Assembly: GCA_031431475.1 (NCBI GenBank)
Contig: JANPDL010000019.1
Coordinates: 1 to 64,000, forward strand
From: JADCCX01 sp031431475
GTDB taxonomy: Bacteria; Pseudomonadota; Alphaproteobacteria; Rhizobiales; Beijerinckiaceae
Reading direction: 5' to 3'
Length of the DNA stretch: 64,000 nucleotides
Shown one piece after another: positions 17,303-26,723 of this stretch (positions within the stretch are counted from its first letter, which is position 1; every line of letters starts with the position of its first letter). The notes under the pieces were generated by a model, which ran no database searches, was not told the origin of the DNA, and was given only the letters and a program-made list of their open reading frames with translations. Both the position numbers and the translations under genes were made by a program.

Positions 17303-19288
17303 CTACACCGTCACCTGACTGCCAAGCTCCACAACACGGCCTGTCGGGATATGAAAGAAGTCCGTGGCGTTGGTGGCCATGCGCGTCAGGAAGATGAAGA
17401 CGTTGTCCTGCCACACCGGCATGCCTGAAGCGGCAGATGCCTTGATCGTGCGTCTGCCAAGGAAGAACGACGTCTGCATGATATCGAAATCGAGCCCGTG
17501 GCGTCTGGCCATGGTGAGGATGCGTGGCACGCGCGGGTTCTGCATATAACCAATCTTGGCAATGATCCGTGTCACCTCGTCGTTGCAGATCGGTGTGATC
17601 TTGATCTGCTCGTGCTCGGGAACCCAGGGGACATCCAGCGTTTTAATCGTGAGGATGATATTGCGCTGGTGCAGCACCTTGTTGTGCTTGAGGTTGTGCA
17701 GCAAGGCTCCGGGGGCATTCTCGGGATCGCTCGTCAGGAACACAGCAGTTCCCTTGACGCGCACAGGCTGGGATTTCTCCAGCATGCGGAAGAGATCGGC
17801 CACGGGCAGGCTGTCCTTGCGCTCCTTGTTGTAGACGATGCGCGAGCCGCGCACCCATGTCCACATCAGCACGATCAGGACAGCACCGAAGATGAGCGGC
17901 ATATAGGCACCATCAAGCAGCTTCAGCAGGTTGGCACCGAAGAAGACGAAATCAACGATGATGAAGGGAGTGACCACCAGAAACGACTGCCACGGCTTCC
18001 AGCCCCAGACATGACGGGTGACGTAATAAAACAGGCCTGCATCAGCCAGCATCGCACCGGTGACTGCAATACCGTAGGCATTGGCCAGAGACGACGAACT
18101 GCGGAACAGAAGCACCAGCACAAGCACACCAATCATCAGCAGCCAGTTGATCTGTGGCAAATAGATCTGGCCCCGCTGGGTCTCGGATGTGTGGCGAATG
18201 ACCAAGCGTGGCAGGAGACCAAGCTGCACTGCCTGCTGTGTCAGCGAGAATGCACCTGTAATCACTGCCTGGCTGGCGATGACCGTTGCCAGCAGCGCCA
18301 GCCCGATGAAGGGAACCAGCAGCCAGTCCGGGGCCATGGCATAGAAGGGGCTGAAGTTCTTGTCCGACATGGCGGCCGGATTTTTCAGGATCAGCGCGCC
18401 CTGGCCAAGATAGTTCAGGACAAGGGCCGGAAAAACCAGCGCCAGCCAGGCTGCGCGGATGGGGTTGCGTCCGAAATGTCCCATATCTGCATAGAGCGCT
18501 TCCGCACCTGTCACGGCGAGAAACACTGACCCCAGAACAATCAGGCCGATCAGGCCGTGATTGGCCAGGAAATATGCCGCATAATATGGGCTGAAGGCCT
18601 TCAGAATGGAAAGATCGTCGCCGATATGCATGATTCCCAGCACGGCAAGCGTGAGGAACCAGACCAGCATGATGGGCCCAAAAAAGGCCGCAACCTTGCC
18701 CGTGCCACGGCTTTGCACCGCAAAGAGCCCGATGAGAATGACAACCGCAAAGATCACGATATACCGGTCCGAGGCGATCCAGGTGTCCTTGATCGAATCG
18801 ATCTGCTTCAGGCCTTCCACTGCGGAAAGCACTGAAATAGCCGGTGTGATGATGGAATCGCCGTAGAAGAGTGCGGCTCCGATGACGCCCAGAAGAAAAA
18901 CCGGCCCGGTGTTGCGGCCCAGCTTGGACTGCGCCAGCGCCATGAGTGACAGCGTGCCGCCCTCGCCCTTGTTGTCGGCGCGCATGATGAAAACGACATA
19001 TTTCAGCGTCACAACGATGATCAGGGCCCAGATCAGCAGCGAGACGACGCCGATCACTTCGCCGCTGCTCACGATCCCGTCCTTTGCCGTGTGATGCAGT
19101 GATTCCTTCAATGCGTAGAGCGGACTCGTGCCGATATCGCCGTAGACCACGCCTACTGAACCCAGTGCCAGCCCGGCGAACCCCGCCTTGTGGTGGCTGT
19201 CATGACCATGATGACCATCATCAGGGGCTGATGAAGCCGGCGTCGGCGAGGCCGCAGCCGTGGATGGCGTTGTAATGTCTGTGCTCAT
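17303..19288 (-). CDS. kup: Kup potassium uptake transporter
   Basis: 661 residues from the ATG at 19288 (the frame is open to a TTG at 19330). About twelve membrane helices occupy the first two thirds, including the signature GDIGTSPLYALKES near residue 60 and YGDSIITPAISVLSAVEGL in the next helices, followed by a soluble C-terminal domain that begins near VRVKGTAVFL. Kup/HAK/KT proteins import potassium with protons. A histidine-rich patch (HHGHDSHH) precedes the first helix. Gene stands alone, convergent with pgeF and divergent from leuC. Confidence 0.95.
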   Translation of the reverse strand: MSTDITTPSTAAASPTPASSAPDDGHHGHDSHHKAGFAGLALGSVGVVYGDIGTSPLYALKESLHHTAKDGIVSSGEVIGVVSLLIWALIIVVTLKYVVFIMRADNKGEGGTLSLMALAQSKLGRNTGPVFLLGVIGAALFYGDSIITPAISVLSAVEGLKQIDSIKDTWIASDRYIVIFAVVILIGLFAVQSRGTGKVAAFFGPIMLVWFLTLAVLGIMHIGDDLSILKAFSPYYAAYFLANHGLIGLIVLGSVFLAVTGAEALYADMGHFGRNPIRAAWLALVFPALVLNYLGQGALILKNPAAMSDKNFSPFYAMAPDWLLVPFIGLALLATVIASQAVITGAFSLTQQAVQLGLLPRLVIRHTSETQRGQIYLPQINWLLMIGVLVLVLLFRSSSSLANAYGIAVTGAMLADAGLFYYVTRHVWGWKPWQSFLVVTPFIIVDFVFFGANLLKLLDGAYMPLIFGAVLIVLMWTWVRGSRIVYNKERKDSLPVADLFRMLEKSQPVRVKGTAVFLTSDPENAPGALLHNLKHNKVLHQRNIILTIKTLDVPWVPEHEQIKITPICNDEVTRIIAKIGYMQNPRVPRILTMARRHGLDFDIMQTSFFLGRRTIKASAASGMPVWQDNVFIFLTRMATNATDFFHIPTGRVVELGSQVTV

Positions 19289-19492
19289 GCGAAACTTGAG
19301 TGATTTCTGCCGTTCGGGTTCGTCTTGCAAGCCGACGGTTCGGCCATCGGGAGCCGTCGAACTGGCGTGTTCTATACACCATCGCTATAAAGCATCAAAG
19401 CGCGGTGTCCCGGCGTATCTCAAACAGAGTTGCATGGCTGGGTTGTTTCCAGCTATCTGCCCGCAGTGATATTTTTCTGATCGGGGAATCCC

Positions 19493-20899
19493 ATGCAGCC
19501 GCGCACGCTTTACGACAAGATCTGGGACGACCATCTGGTGGATGAGCAGGCGGATGGCACCTGCCTGCTCTATATCGACCGCCATCTTGTGCATGAGGTG
19601 ACGTCCCCGCAGGCATTCGAGGGCTTGCGCTTGGCCAAGCGCAAGGTGCGCTCGCCGGAGAAGACCTTGGCTGTGGTTGACCACAACGTGCCGACGTCGG
19701 ACCGCTCCAAGGGCATCGAGGATGTGGAAAGCCGCATTCAGGTGGAAACCATGGCCAAGAACGCCAAGGACTTCGGGATCGAGTATTTCAACGAGACGGA
19801 CAAGCGGCAGGGCATTGTCCATGTCGTGGGTCCCGAGCAGGGCTTCACGTTGCCCGGTACTACCATCGTCTGCGGTGACAGCCACACATCCACCCACGGC
19901 GCTTTCGGTGCTCTGGCCCATGGCATCGGCACATCCGAGGTGGAGCATGTGCTTGCGACCCAGACGCTGATCCAGAAGAAGGCGAAGAACTTCATGGTCG
20001 AGATCGACGGCACACTGGAAAAGGGCGTGACCGCCAAGGATATCGTGCTCGCCATCATCGGCGAGATCGGAACAGCTGGCGGCACCGGCTCTGTCATCGA
20101 ATTTGGCGGCTCGGCTATCCGCGCGCTGTCGATGGAAGGCCGCATGACGGTCTGCAACATGACGATCGAGGGCGGTGCACGTGCCGGCATGATCGCGCCG
20201 GATGAAAAAGCCTATGCCTATCTGAAAGGACGCCCCAAAGCGCCAAAGGGCAAGGCCTGGGACGCGGCGCAACGCTACTGGGAGACGCTGTATTCGGACA
20301 AGGGCGCGCATTTCGACCGGCACCTGATCCTGAACGCCAACGATCTGCCGCCCATCGTCTCCTGGGGCACCAGCCCGGAAGATGTTATCTCGGTCAGTGG
20401 CATGGTGCCCGATCCCTCCCTGATTGCCGATGAAGGCAAGCGCCTCTCCAAGCAGCGGGCGCTGGAATACATGGGACTCAAGGCGGGTACGAAGATCACC
20501 GATATCGATCTTGATGTCGTCTGGATCGGCTCCTGCACCAATGGTCGCATCGAGGATTTACGGGCTGTTGCCAAGATCGTTGAAGGCAAGACGGTAAATG
20601 CCCGTCTGGACTATGCCATGATCGTTCCGGGCTCCGGCCTTGTGAAAGAGCAGGCGGAAGCGGAAGGTCTCGACAAGATATTCCTCAAAGCGGGCTTCCA
20701 GTGGCGCGAGCCCGGTTGCTCCATGTGCCTCGGCATGAATCCGGACCAGTTGAAGCCGGGCCAGCGTGCGGCCTCTACATCCAACCGCAACTTCGAAGGG
20801 CGGCAGGGCTACAAGGGCCGCACGCATCTGGTGTCGCCGCAGATGGCGGCGGCAGCGGCAGTGGCGGGACGGTTCGTGGATGTGAGGACGATGTCGTGA
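19493..20899 (+). CDS. leuC: 3-isopropylmalate dehydratase large subunit
   Basis: 468 residues, full length for LeuC. The three [4Fe-4S] cysteine ligands are seen in GSCTNGR and GCSMCLGMN, and the aconitase signature CGDSHTSTHGAFGALAHGIG is near residue 125. With LeuD it isomerises 2-isopropylmalate to 3-isopropylmalate in leucine synthesis. leuD is not in the next 3 kb, so the small subunit is encoded further away. The 204-base gap to the divergent kup start shows no leader peptide I could defend. The stop overlaps a GTG start of the next small gene. Confidence 0.95.
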   Translation: MQPRTLYDKIWDDHLVDEQADGTCLLYIDRHLVHEVTSPQAFEGLRLAKRKVRSPEKTLAVVDHNVPTSDRSKGIEDVESRIQVETMAKNAKDFGIEYFNETDKRQGIVHVVGPEQGFTLPGTTIVCGDSHTSTHGAFGALAHGIGTSEVEHVLATQTLIQKKAKNFMVEIDGTLEKGVTAKDIVLAIIGEIGTAGGTGSVIEFGGSAIRALSMEGRMTVCNMTIEGGARAGMIAPDEKAYAYLKGRPKAPKGKAWDAAQRYWETLYSDKGAHFDRHLILNANDLPPIVSWGTSPEDVISVSGMVPDPSLIADEGKRLSKQRALEYMGLKAGTKITDIDLDVVWIGSCTNGRIEDLRAVAKIVEGKTVNARLDYAMIVPGSGLVKEQAEAEGLDKIFLKAGFQWREPGCSMCLGMNPDQLKPGQRAASTSNRNFEGRQGYKGRTHLVSPQMAAAAAVAGRFVDVRTMS

Positions 20900-21129
20900 G
20901 TCAACCTGGAGATCGTGTCAGCGAAGAAGCCAGACGCGATCTCGAACGTCTTTCCCGTGAAGGCGAAACGCTGGGCGGGACAGCCATGGATGCGGCGTCG
21001 CGTGGTTTGAGCAAGCCGGACGACGATGATTCCATCGAGAGGCTGGGCAAGAAGATCGGGCGCGGGCTGGCGTTTGTCGTTCTGCCCTTTGCTATGTGGT
21101 ATTTTGGCCGCACCGCTGGTTGGTGGTGA
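20896..21129 (+). CDS. Small single-pass membrane protein of unknown function
   Basis: 77 residues. The GTG start overlaps the leuC stop codon (GTGA), so translation is probably coupled. A charged, helical N-terminal part (SEEARRDLERLSREGE) carries acidic residues up to DDDD near residue 45, followed by one membrane helix ending WYFGRTAGWW. I do not recognise a family with certainty. The same frame runs open upstream inside leuC, but that part is only a shadow. Confidence 0.65.
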   Translation: MSQPGDRVSEEARRDLERLSREGETLGGTAMDAASRGLSKPDDDDSIERLGKKIGRGLAFVVLPFAMWYFGRTAGWW

Positions 21130-21213
21130 ATTAGCTTTTCGCTTCTCCCGATTGGAGAAGGATGCGCCGCGTCCAACTCGGCCACTCCTCCGTACACCGC
21201 TGAGGAGAAACCC

Positions 21214-21516
21214 ATGTTCAAGCTCGCCTTTGCCATCCCGGGCATCGCCCTGTCCGCCGCCATCGTCTGGGCTTTCGGCAAGGCCGATTTCTGGGCCTCT
21301 GTCGTTCAGGTCACCGCGAATCCCTGGGGCGTGGTGACGCTCGTCGATCTCTATGCGGGGTTCATCATCACGGGTGTGGTCATCGCGGCCATCGAGCGCT
21401 GGCGGCCCTGGGCGTGGGGTATGCTGGCTCTGGCACTGGTATTCGGCAATGTTGTCTATGCGTTCTGGGGGGTGGTCCGAGGTGCCAAGATCCTACGCAG
21501 TCTCGCCGTCAGTTAA
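21214..21516 (+). CDS. Small three-helix membrane protein (possibly DUF1475)
   Basis: 100 residues with three hydrophobic helices; the middle part NPWGVVTLVDLYAGFIITG is the kind of segment seen in DUF1475-type proteins. No function is known. It starts 85 bases after the previous small gene, and a short hairpin GCTTCTCC...GGAGAAG (about 21140-21160) lies in that gap. Its end overlaps the end of the gene on the other strand by 24 bases. Confidence 0.65.
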   Translation: MFKLAFAIPGIALSAAIVWAFGKADFWASVVQVTANPWGVVTLVDLYAGFIITGVVIAAIERWRPWAWGMLALALVFGNVVYAFWGVVRGAKILRSLAVS

Positions 21517-23082
21517 TGCTGCCGTTTTTCGCTTGCGGGATCTGGACGGTGGTGGAGCTTTTTCGGGAACTGACTGAGATAGGGATTTCTTGAAGGCAGA
21601 CCAGACTGTCATTGCCATCAGCAATCCACAGCCGATATGCAGCCCAGCAAGAACTACAGCCCAATCGATGATCGCCTGAATGGCCGCGGGTACCGTGAAA
21701 GCGACAGCCAGAACCAGCGCAGCGAGTCGGATAAGCCCCAATCGCATGCTGGCAAGCCCTGCCGCCCGATACTTCCAAGCCAGAACGTGCAAGCCCAGAC
21801 CCTGTGCTGCGAGCGCAAGGCCAAACGTAGCCAGCGCCATCGCCCATGTGAGGGAGAGAATTCCGATGCTCATGCTGATTGTGGCTGTGTAGCCAAAGGC
21901 TGCGCTCACTCCCGAGCGAAGGAATGAGGGTGAAAGGCTTATCTGGTTCCATGCCAGCGCAACTGAATCGCGCGGGGAGACACCGCAGGCCATGCGCAGG
22001 GCTTCAGCGGAGTCCGGATTTGCCCCGCAAATGCTGATAAGGCCAAGCCGGGCACTCTCCACAAGTGCTGCGGGCGGTCTGGCGATTGAGGCCCCGACGA
22101 AATTGCTGGCAGCCGCTTCGATGGCATAGCCTGCGATGGCCATGACCGCGAGCGGGATGATGATCGTACCTGCCACGGCCAAACCCGTTAAGCTCCTGCG
22201 ACGGATGGGCAGAGCCGGAGATATGGCCAGTGCTACACCCGTTGCGATCAATGCGGACAGGGCAAAGCGCTTCAACGCTTCGCCCTGAAATGCTTCTATC
22301 CAGTCCGGCCATGTCGAGAGTTGCAAAGGTATAGTGATAGCCCAGCGACCGCGCGCTTCCGCGATAGCTGTCAACGTTGTGGTTTCGCTCAGGCCTGGCA
22401 AGGGCAATGGGCCAAGATGCACGAGGCCGATTCCCAGCAGGAGAACCAATGCGATGACTGTCGCCAGCGCCAGAAGCGCAACCTGCATGAGGCAGGCCCG
22501 CATGCCGCCGATCAGAACCGCGAGCAGGGAAAGACCTGATGCCAGTGCCACACCAGTGCCAGTTGGCAAGAAAAGCAGTCGGGCTATTTCCATCTGCGCC
22601 TGGTGCAGTGCGATCAAAGCCAACGATGCGCCGATGAGCAAAAGGGCGATGCCACGCATCACAATGAGGGTCTCATTGTGCGCTGCTCCGCCGCTATTTG
22701 CAGAAGCCGTCTGCTTGTGATCTTTCCATCTGGCGATACCATGTGCCAGCAACAGACCGACAGGAGTGCCTGCAAGACTGGCGAGCCATTGAGGTCCATC
22801 CGACGAGGAGGCAAGACCCGCAACGGTTGCAGTTGTCACGATTGCCAGCACCATGGCACCGCCTGGAGGTTCAAGAGCGGGCAAAGTACCAAGAAACACC
22901 CGCTCCTGTGTGGTACGTGACAGCCACAGCACCACCAGAACGGTCAGCAGCAGGAGCGCAATGAAAAAGGATTGTACCCAGAATCCGGGGAGTCCGACGC
23001 GTTCTGCAATTGCGAGCACGCCCAGTAGAACGAGAGCGAGCAGGGATGGTCCAGTCAATGCTGAGGCGGGCGGGGCGTTCAT
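21493..23082 (-). CDS. Polytopic membrane protein, distant sodium:solute symporter-like
   Basis: 529 residues with about thirteen hydrophobic helices and a basic, proline-rich C-terminal tail (PPPSRSRKRK). The first helices resemble the start of sodium:solute symporters: a helix, then TTQERVFLGTLPALEPPGGAMV, comparable with the AGR-PP-NGMA region of that family, but substrate and sodium residues cannot be confirmed. Its gene is divergent from a LuxR-type response regulator, a neighbourhood often seen for symporter-like sensors. Function is unassigned. Confidence 0.55.
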   Translation of the reverse strand: MNAPPASALTGPSLLALVLLGVLAIAERVGLPGFWVQSFFIALLLLTVLVVLWLSRTTQERVFLGTLPALEPPGGAMVLAIVTTATVAGLASSSDGPQWLASLAGTPVGLLLAHGIARWKDHKQTASANSGGAAHNETLIVMRGIALLLIGASLALIALHQAQMEIARLLFLPTGTGVALASGLSLLAVLIGGMRACLMQVALLALATVIALVLLLGIGLVHLGPLPLPGLSETTTLTAIAEARGRWAITIPLQLSTWPDWIEAFQGEALKRFALSALIATGVALAISPALPIRRRSLTGLAVAGTIIIPLAVMAIAGYAIEAAASNFVGASIARPPAALVESARLGLISICGANPDSAEALRMACGVSPRDSVALAWNQISLSPSFLRSGVSAAFGYTATISMSIGILSLTWAMALATFGLALAAQGLGLHVLAWKYRAAGLASMRLGLIRLAALVLAVAFTVPAAIQAIIDWAVVLAGLHIGCGLLMAMTVWSAFKKSLSQSVPEKAPPPSRSRKRKTAALTDGETA

Positions 23083-23220
23083 GGATCAAGGGCCTGATGC
23101 ATGGCTGTTTGCATGGGGAATGGCTTGCATCCGTTGCACGATCACGTCAATGTCAGTTGGAAAAAGATGCAGCGAGATGATGGATTTGCATTGTTCAAGC
23201 TGCTGGAGGGAACAGACACG

Positions 23221-23874
23221 ATGCCGGACGGGCATATCATCATTGCGGACGATCATCCGCTGTTCCGGGGCGCGCTGAAGCAGGCGCTCGAGAGCGGTAT
23301 TTCGGTCACCGAGGCCGGCTCGTTCGATGAGGTGAACCGCACGCTGGGATCAGGCGTCTCTGCCGACCTGATCCTGCTTGATCTCAACATGCCGGGCATG
23401 CAGGGGTTCTCGGGGCTTACCTACCTGCGCGCGAGCTATCCGGAAGTGCCTGTTCTCGTGGTCTCGGCCAACGAAGATCCGCAGGTGGTGCGCCGCTGCA
23501 TGGATTTTGGTGCTGCTGGCTTCCTGCCGAAGACGCAGGGAATCGACGCCATGCGCGAGGCGATTTCCACTGTGATGGCAGGCGGCACCTGGACACCGCC
23601 GGATTTCGACCCGATGGCACCGGTGGATCGCGAGATGGCCGATCTCGTGAAACGGCTCGCCAGTCTCACGCCACAACAGGTGCGCGTGCTGATGATGCTG
23701 TCCGAGGGCCTGCTGAACAAGCAGATCGCCTATGAGCTCACAGTGTCGGAAGCCACCGTGAAAGCGCATGTCTCCGCCATTCTCACCAAGCTGGGCGTCG
23801 ACAGCCGCACGCAAGCCGTGATTGCGGCGTCGAAGATTGACACGGGGCAGTGGCAGCCTGCGCAGCCGGTGTGA
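23221..23874 (+). CDS. NarL/FixJ-type response regulator with LuxR-type HTH
   Basis: 217 residues: a receiver domain with the acidic pair ADDHPLFRGAL near residue 10, phospho-acceptor Asp at about 54 in LLDLNMPGM, and a C-terminal LuxR helix-turn-helix (LTPQQVRVLMMLSEG through EATVKAHVSAILTKLGV). I start at the ATG at 23221, which gives a standard receiver start; the frame is open back to 23101 but the extra 40 residues are not family-like. No histidine kinase gene is adjacent, so the signal source is unknown; the divergent symporter-like protein is a candidate partner. Confidence 0.88.
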   Translation: MPDGHIIIADDHPLFRGALKQALESGISVTEAGSFDEVNRTLGSGVSADLILLDLNMPGMQGFSGLTYLRASYPEVPVLVVSANEDPQVVRRCMDFGAAGFLPKTQGIDAMREAISTVMAGGTWTPPDFDPMAPVDREMADLVKRLASLTPQQVRVLMMLSEGLLNKQIAYELTVSEATVKAHVSAILTKLGVDSRTQAVIAASKIDTGQWQPAQPV

Positions 23875-23936
23875 CTGGCCGGGCCTTGTTTTCGCCGCTG
23901 TAAGGGAACAGATCGTTCCTGAAACGGAGCGCTGAG

Positions 23937-24338
23937 ATGTCATTTTACAAAATTGCCCTGCTGGCACTGGCCGTATCGGCAACTCCCGCATTTGCCCAGA
24001 GCTCAGGGCGCTTCACATTCCAGCCCGTGGAAGGCGGCATGATGCGGCTGGACACGGAAACCGGCCATGTCTCGCATTGCACGAAGGCGGGTGACAGCTT
24101 TGCCTGCCGCTCCATCGCTGATGACCGCGCCGCGATGCAGGACGAGATCGACCGGCTGAAGCGCGAGAACGAGCAGTTGCGCCTGTCCGCCGCAAGCCCG
24201 GCCAACCCAGGTGTCACCGGCAGACTTCAACTGCCGAGTGAAGAAGATATCGACAAGGCCATGGGCCTGTTCGAGAAAATGATGCGACGCATGATGAAGA
24301 CGTTCAACGAGGACGGGAAGGGGCCGGAACGGCTTTAG
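23937..24338 (+). CDS. Exported coiled-coil protein of unknown function
   Basis: 133 residues. A Sec signal peptide ends near residue 20 (ATPAFA), then GRFTFQPVEGGMMRLDTETG with a Cys pair further on (VSHC and FAC), and a predicted coiled coil (DEIDRLKRENEQLRL). The C-terminal third is helical and Met-rich (LFEKMMRRMMKTF). The arrangement suggests a periplasmic oligomeric protein; no function is known. Confidence 0.7.
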   Translation: MSFYKIALLALAVSATPAFAQSSGRFTFQPVEGGMMRLDTETGHVSHCTKAGDSFACRSIADDRAAMQDEIDRLKRENEQLRLSAASPANPGVTGRLQLPSEEDIDKAMGLFEKMMRRMMKTFNEDGKGPERL

Positions 24339-24454
24339 GTTGGTTTCGTTCTCCCGCGAGCGTGTGAGGGAAAGATTGGCCTGTTGACCTCGTCTCCAGC
24401 TGGCATAAGCTTCCTCTGATGCCAGCCGCAAGAGCCGGGCGCACAGGGAGAGAC

Positions 24455-25561
24455 ATGATGAAATGCTTGCTGTTCGCCGCAGCCGCGTCTGTCCTTGCAC
24501 TTTCAACGCCACTGTCCGCGCAGACCCCGAAGAAGTCCGCCCCAGTGTTTAAGGTCGATCCCTTCTGGCCGAAGGACTTGCCGGACAATCTGCTGCTTGG
24601 CCAAGTCGCGGGCATTGCGGTGGACAGGCAGGACAATGTCTGGATCCTGCATCGCCCGGCCTCGCTCATGGACGACGAGAAGGGCGCGCAGAAGAATCCG
24701 CCTGAAACACGCTGTTGCCAGGCGGCACCTCCCGTGCTGCAATTCTCGAAGGACGGCAAACTGCTGCGCAAATGGGGTGGACCCGGCACGGGCTACACCT
24801 GGCCGAAGAATGAACACGGCCTGCACATCGACCGCGACGGCAATGTGTGGCTGGGCGGCAACGAGAAGGATGACCAGATTCTCAAGTTCACGCCGGATGG
24901 CAAGTTCCTGATGCAGGTGGGCAAGGCGGACTCGCCTGCCGGATCGAACAACACGGATCGACTAAGCCGTCCCGCCCATATGTTCACGGATGATGCGGCG
25001 GGCGAGATCTACATCGCTGATGGCTATGGCAACCGCAGGATCATCGTGTTCGACACGAAAACCGGTGCCTACAAGCGCCACTGGGGCGCTTACGGCACCA
25101 AAACGCCGACGGACGACAAGCTGCCGCCCTACAAGCCCGTGGCGTTCACGGACCAGTCGAAATCCTTCTCCAACCCCGTGCATTGCGTGCGTATCTCCAA
25201 CGACGGGCTCGTCTATGTCTGCGACCGGGCCAACGACCGCATCCAGGTGTTCAGGAAGGACGGCAGCTTTGTGAAGGAGTTCCAGGTGGAGCCGCAGACG
25301 CTGCAGAACGGCTCGGTCTGGGATCTGGTCCTCTCGCCGGACAAGGCGCAGCGCTACATCTTCGTAGCGGATGGCGCGAACATGCAGGTGATGACGCTGG
25401 ACCGCCAGACGGGCGAAAAGCTGTCGAGCTTCGGCAGGCCGGGGCGTCAGGCCGGGCAGCTCAAGTGGGTGCATAATATGGCGATTGACTCGGCCGGGAC
25501 AATTTATACGGCCGAGGTAGGGGATGGAAGAAGGGTGCAGAAGTTCCGTTGGGGGAGGTGA
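24455..25561 (+). CDS. Exported NHL-repeat beta-propeller protein
   Basis: 368 residues from the ATG at 24455, which has AGGGAGAG just upstream; the open frame begins at 24419. A signal peptide ends near STPLSAQ. The remainder is a six-bladed NHL-type propeller, with blade motifs such as GIAVDRQDNVWI, GLHIDRDGNVWLGG and VHNMAIDSAGTIYTAEV. It resembles the peptidylglycine alpha-amidating lyase-like propellers of bacteria, but lyase activity is not established. A CC pair (TRCCQAAPP) is conserved-looking. The next gene follows 11 bases later. Confidence 0.8.
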   Translation: MMKCLLFAAAASVLALSTPLSAQTPKKSAPVFKVDPFWPKDLPDNLLLGQVAGIAVDRQDNVWILHRPASLMDDEKGAQKNPPETRCCQAAPPVLQFSKDGKLLRKWGGPGTGYTWPKNEHGLHIDRDGNVWLGGNEKDDQILKFTPDGKFLMQVGKADSPAGSNNTDRLSRPAHMFTDDAAGEIYIADGYGNRRIIVFDTKTGAYKRHWGAYGTKTPTDDKLPPYKPVAFTDQSKSFSNPVHCVRISNDGLVYVCDRANDRIQVFRKDGSFVKEFQVEPQTLQNGSVWDLVLSPDKAQRYIFVADGANMQVMTLDRQTGEKLSSFGRPGRQAGQLKWVHNMAIDSAGTIYTAEVGDGRRVQKFRWGR

Positions 25562-25572
25562 AGCGGGCCATC

Positions 25573-26424
25573 ATGCATCGGGTCAACTTTTTCGTTGTTC
25601 TGCTGGTTGCGACAATCGCCATCACGATCCCCGTGAGGGCGCAGGCTGACCTGACCCGGGATGAGATGCGGGCGCGTTTGATACAGCTTCTGCAGGACCC
25701 GGAGCACACACCGGGCAAACGCGCAGAATTCGTCGTCACGGATCCAGCGCTTATCCTCCCGGTCATCGAGGCGGAGATGACCCGGCTGGGGCCGCGCGAC
25801 AGCTTCAGCAGGACCGATATCCGCCAGCTGGAGTTCCATGCGCCAAGCGCCTATTTCCAGATGTTGCGAAAGCCGCAAGGTCTGCGGGCTTTGGAGGGGA
25901 AGATCGCCGCGCTTTATGCCTCGCCGCGCGTGACACGCCGCCCGTCGAAACTCGCCAGAGGCCAGATCGAGACCGTTGTGGACTACGGGTGGCTCGCCGG
26001 TCCGCTCAAGAGTGACAGGGGAGCGATCGAGGTGGTGCGACAGGGCGACCGCTTTGAACGCGGATGGCCTTCCAGCCGCTTTCTTGCAGGTCTGATCGCC
26101 AGGGCCGCGCGCGACCACCCCTCCGAGGCGCGCGTCGTCGTACGGATCGATGCTCCGGAGTATCGCGCCGATGGGCAGTTCGAGATTGGCTACACCCGGC
26201 AGGGGTGGGACGACAGTCTGAATGGCTGGATCGACCTGACGACCAGAAGCGCGCGCGGTCTCTTGCCGGTCTACAGGGTCCAGCTCCCCAACGAGGATTT
26301 CTCGGCCTATGGCGATGGGCGCTACACCCTCTTCGAGGATTGTACGCCGCTTCCGGTGCCCAGAGGCGGCCGAGCAGCGGGATGGGTTGACCCGCGCAAG
26401 GGCAGGTGTGTCGGCATCGACTAG
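25573..26424 (+). CDS. Exported protein of unknown function
   Basis: 283 residues from the ATG at 25573, preceded by GGGGGAGGTG as ribosome-binding site that lies at the end of the NHL gene, so the two are probably an operon. A signal peptide (HRVNFFVVLLVATIAITI, cleavage after VRAQA) is clear. The mature protein has no motif I recognise; it is mixed alpha/beta with few cysteines (ends DCTPLP and GRCVGID). Periplasmic location is inferred from the signal peptide. Confidence 0.7.
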   Translation: MHRVNFFVVLLVATIAITIPVRAQADLTRDEMRARLIQLLQDPEHTPGKRAEFVVTDPALILPVIEAEMTRLGPRDSFSRTDIRQLEFHAPSAYFQMLRKPQGLRALEGKIAALYASPRVTRRPSKLARGQIETVVDYGWLAGPLKSDRGAIEVVRQGDRFERGWPSSRFLAGLIARAARDHPSEARVVVRIDAPEYRADGQFEIGYTRQGWDDSLNGWIDLTTRSARGLLPVYRVQLPNEDFSAYGDGRYTLFEDCTPLPVPRGGRAAGWVDPRKGRCVGID

Positions 26425-26589
26425 CCGAGACTGGTCGCATGCTGTCCGCATCGCGGCGAACGGCTTAGGAATTCAAACACTTGATGAAACCCTTTCAGAA
26501 ATATCGCTGGGCAGGGGCAGGATGGTGCGGACGGCACCCTGTGCGTGAGAATGGGCAACTCGGGGACACTTGATGGCGTCACTGTAAAG

Positions 26590-26697
26590 CTCGAGACACG
26601 CACCACGCTTGGGCAGTCGGTGTGGCGCAAGATATGAAGGCACAGGCATTGTGCGTGTCTCGAGGCTACGCTTCGCGCCGCACCTCGACATGAGGAG
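26590..26697. repeat. Palindromic repeat, family 1, copy A (left arm truncated)
   Basis: The right arm at 26652-26697 carries TGCGTGTCTCGAGGCT and ACCTCGACATGAGGAG; the left arm keeps only CTCGAGACACGCA at 26590-26602. The same arms are complete in two copies around 37.8 and 39.8 kb. Together with the next element it fills a gene-free gap of about 500 bases; positions 26425-26589 show nothing recognisable. Confidence 0.8.
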
Positions 26698-26723
26698 ATT
26701 TGAGTTTTGCAACGCTCAATAGA

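Noticed and set aside
19289..19492. Possible leader peptide or attenuator before leuC
   Set aside because: No leucine-rich short frame or alternative hairpins could be seen.
26425..26589. Gene-free stretch examined for an insertion-sequence remnant
   Set aside because: No transposase-like frame or terminal inverted repeats other than the palindromic elements already listed.
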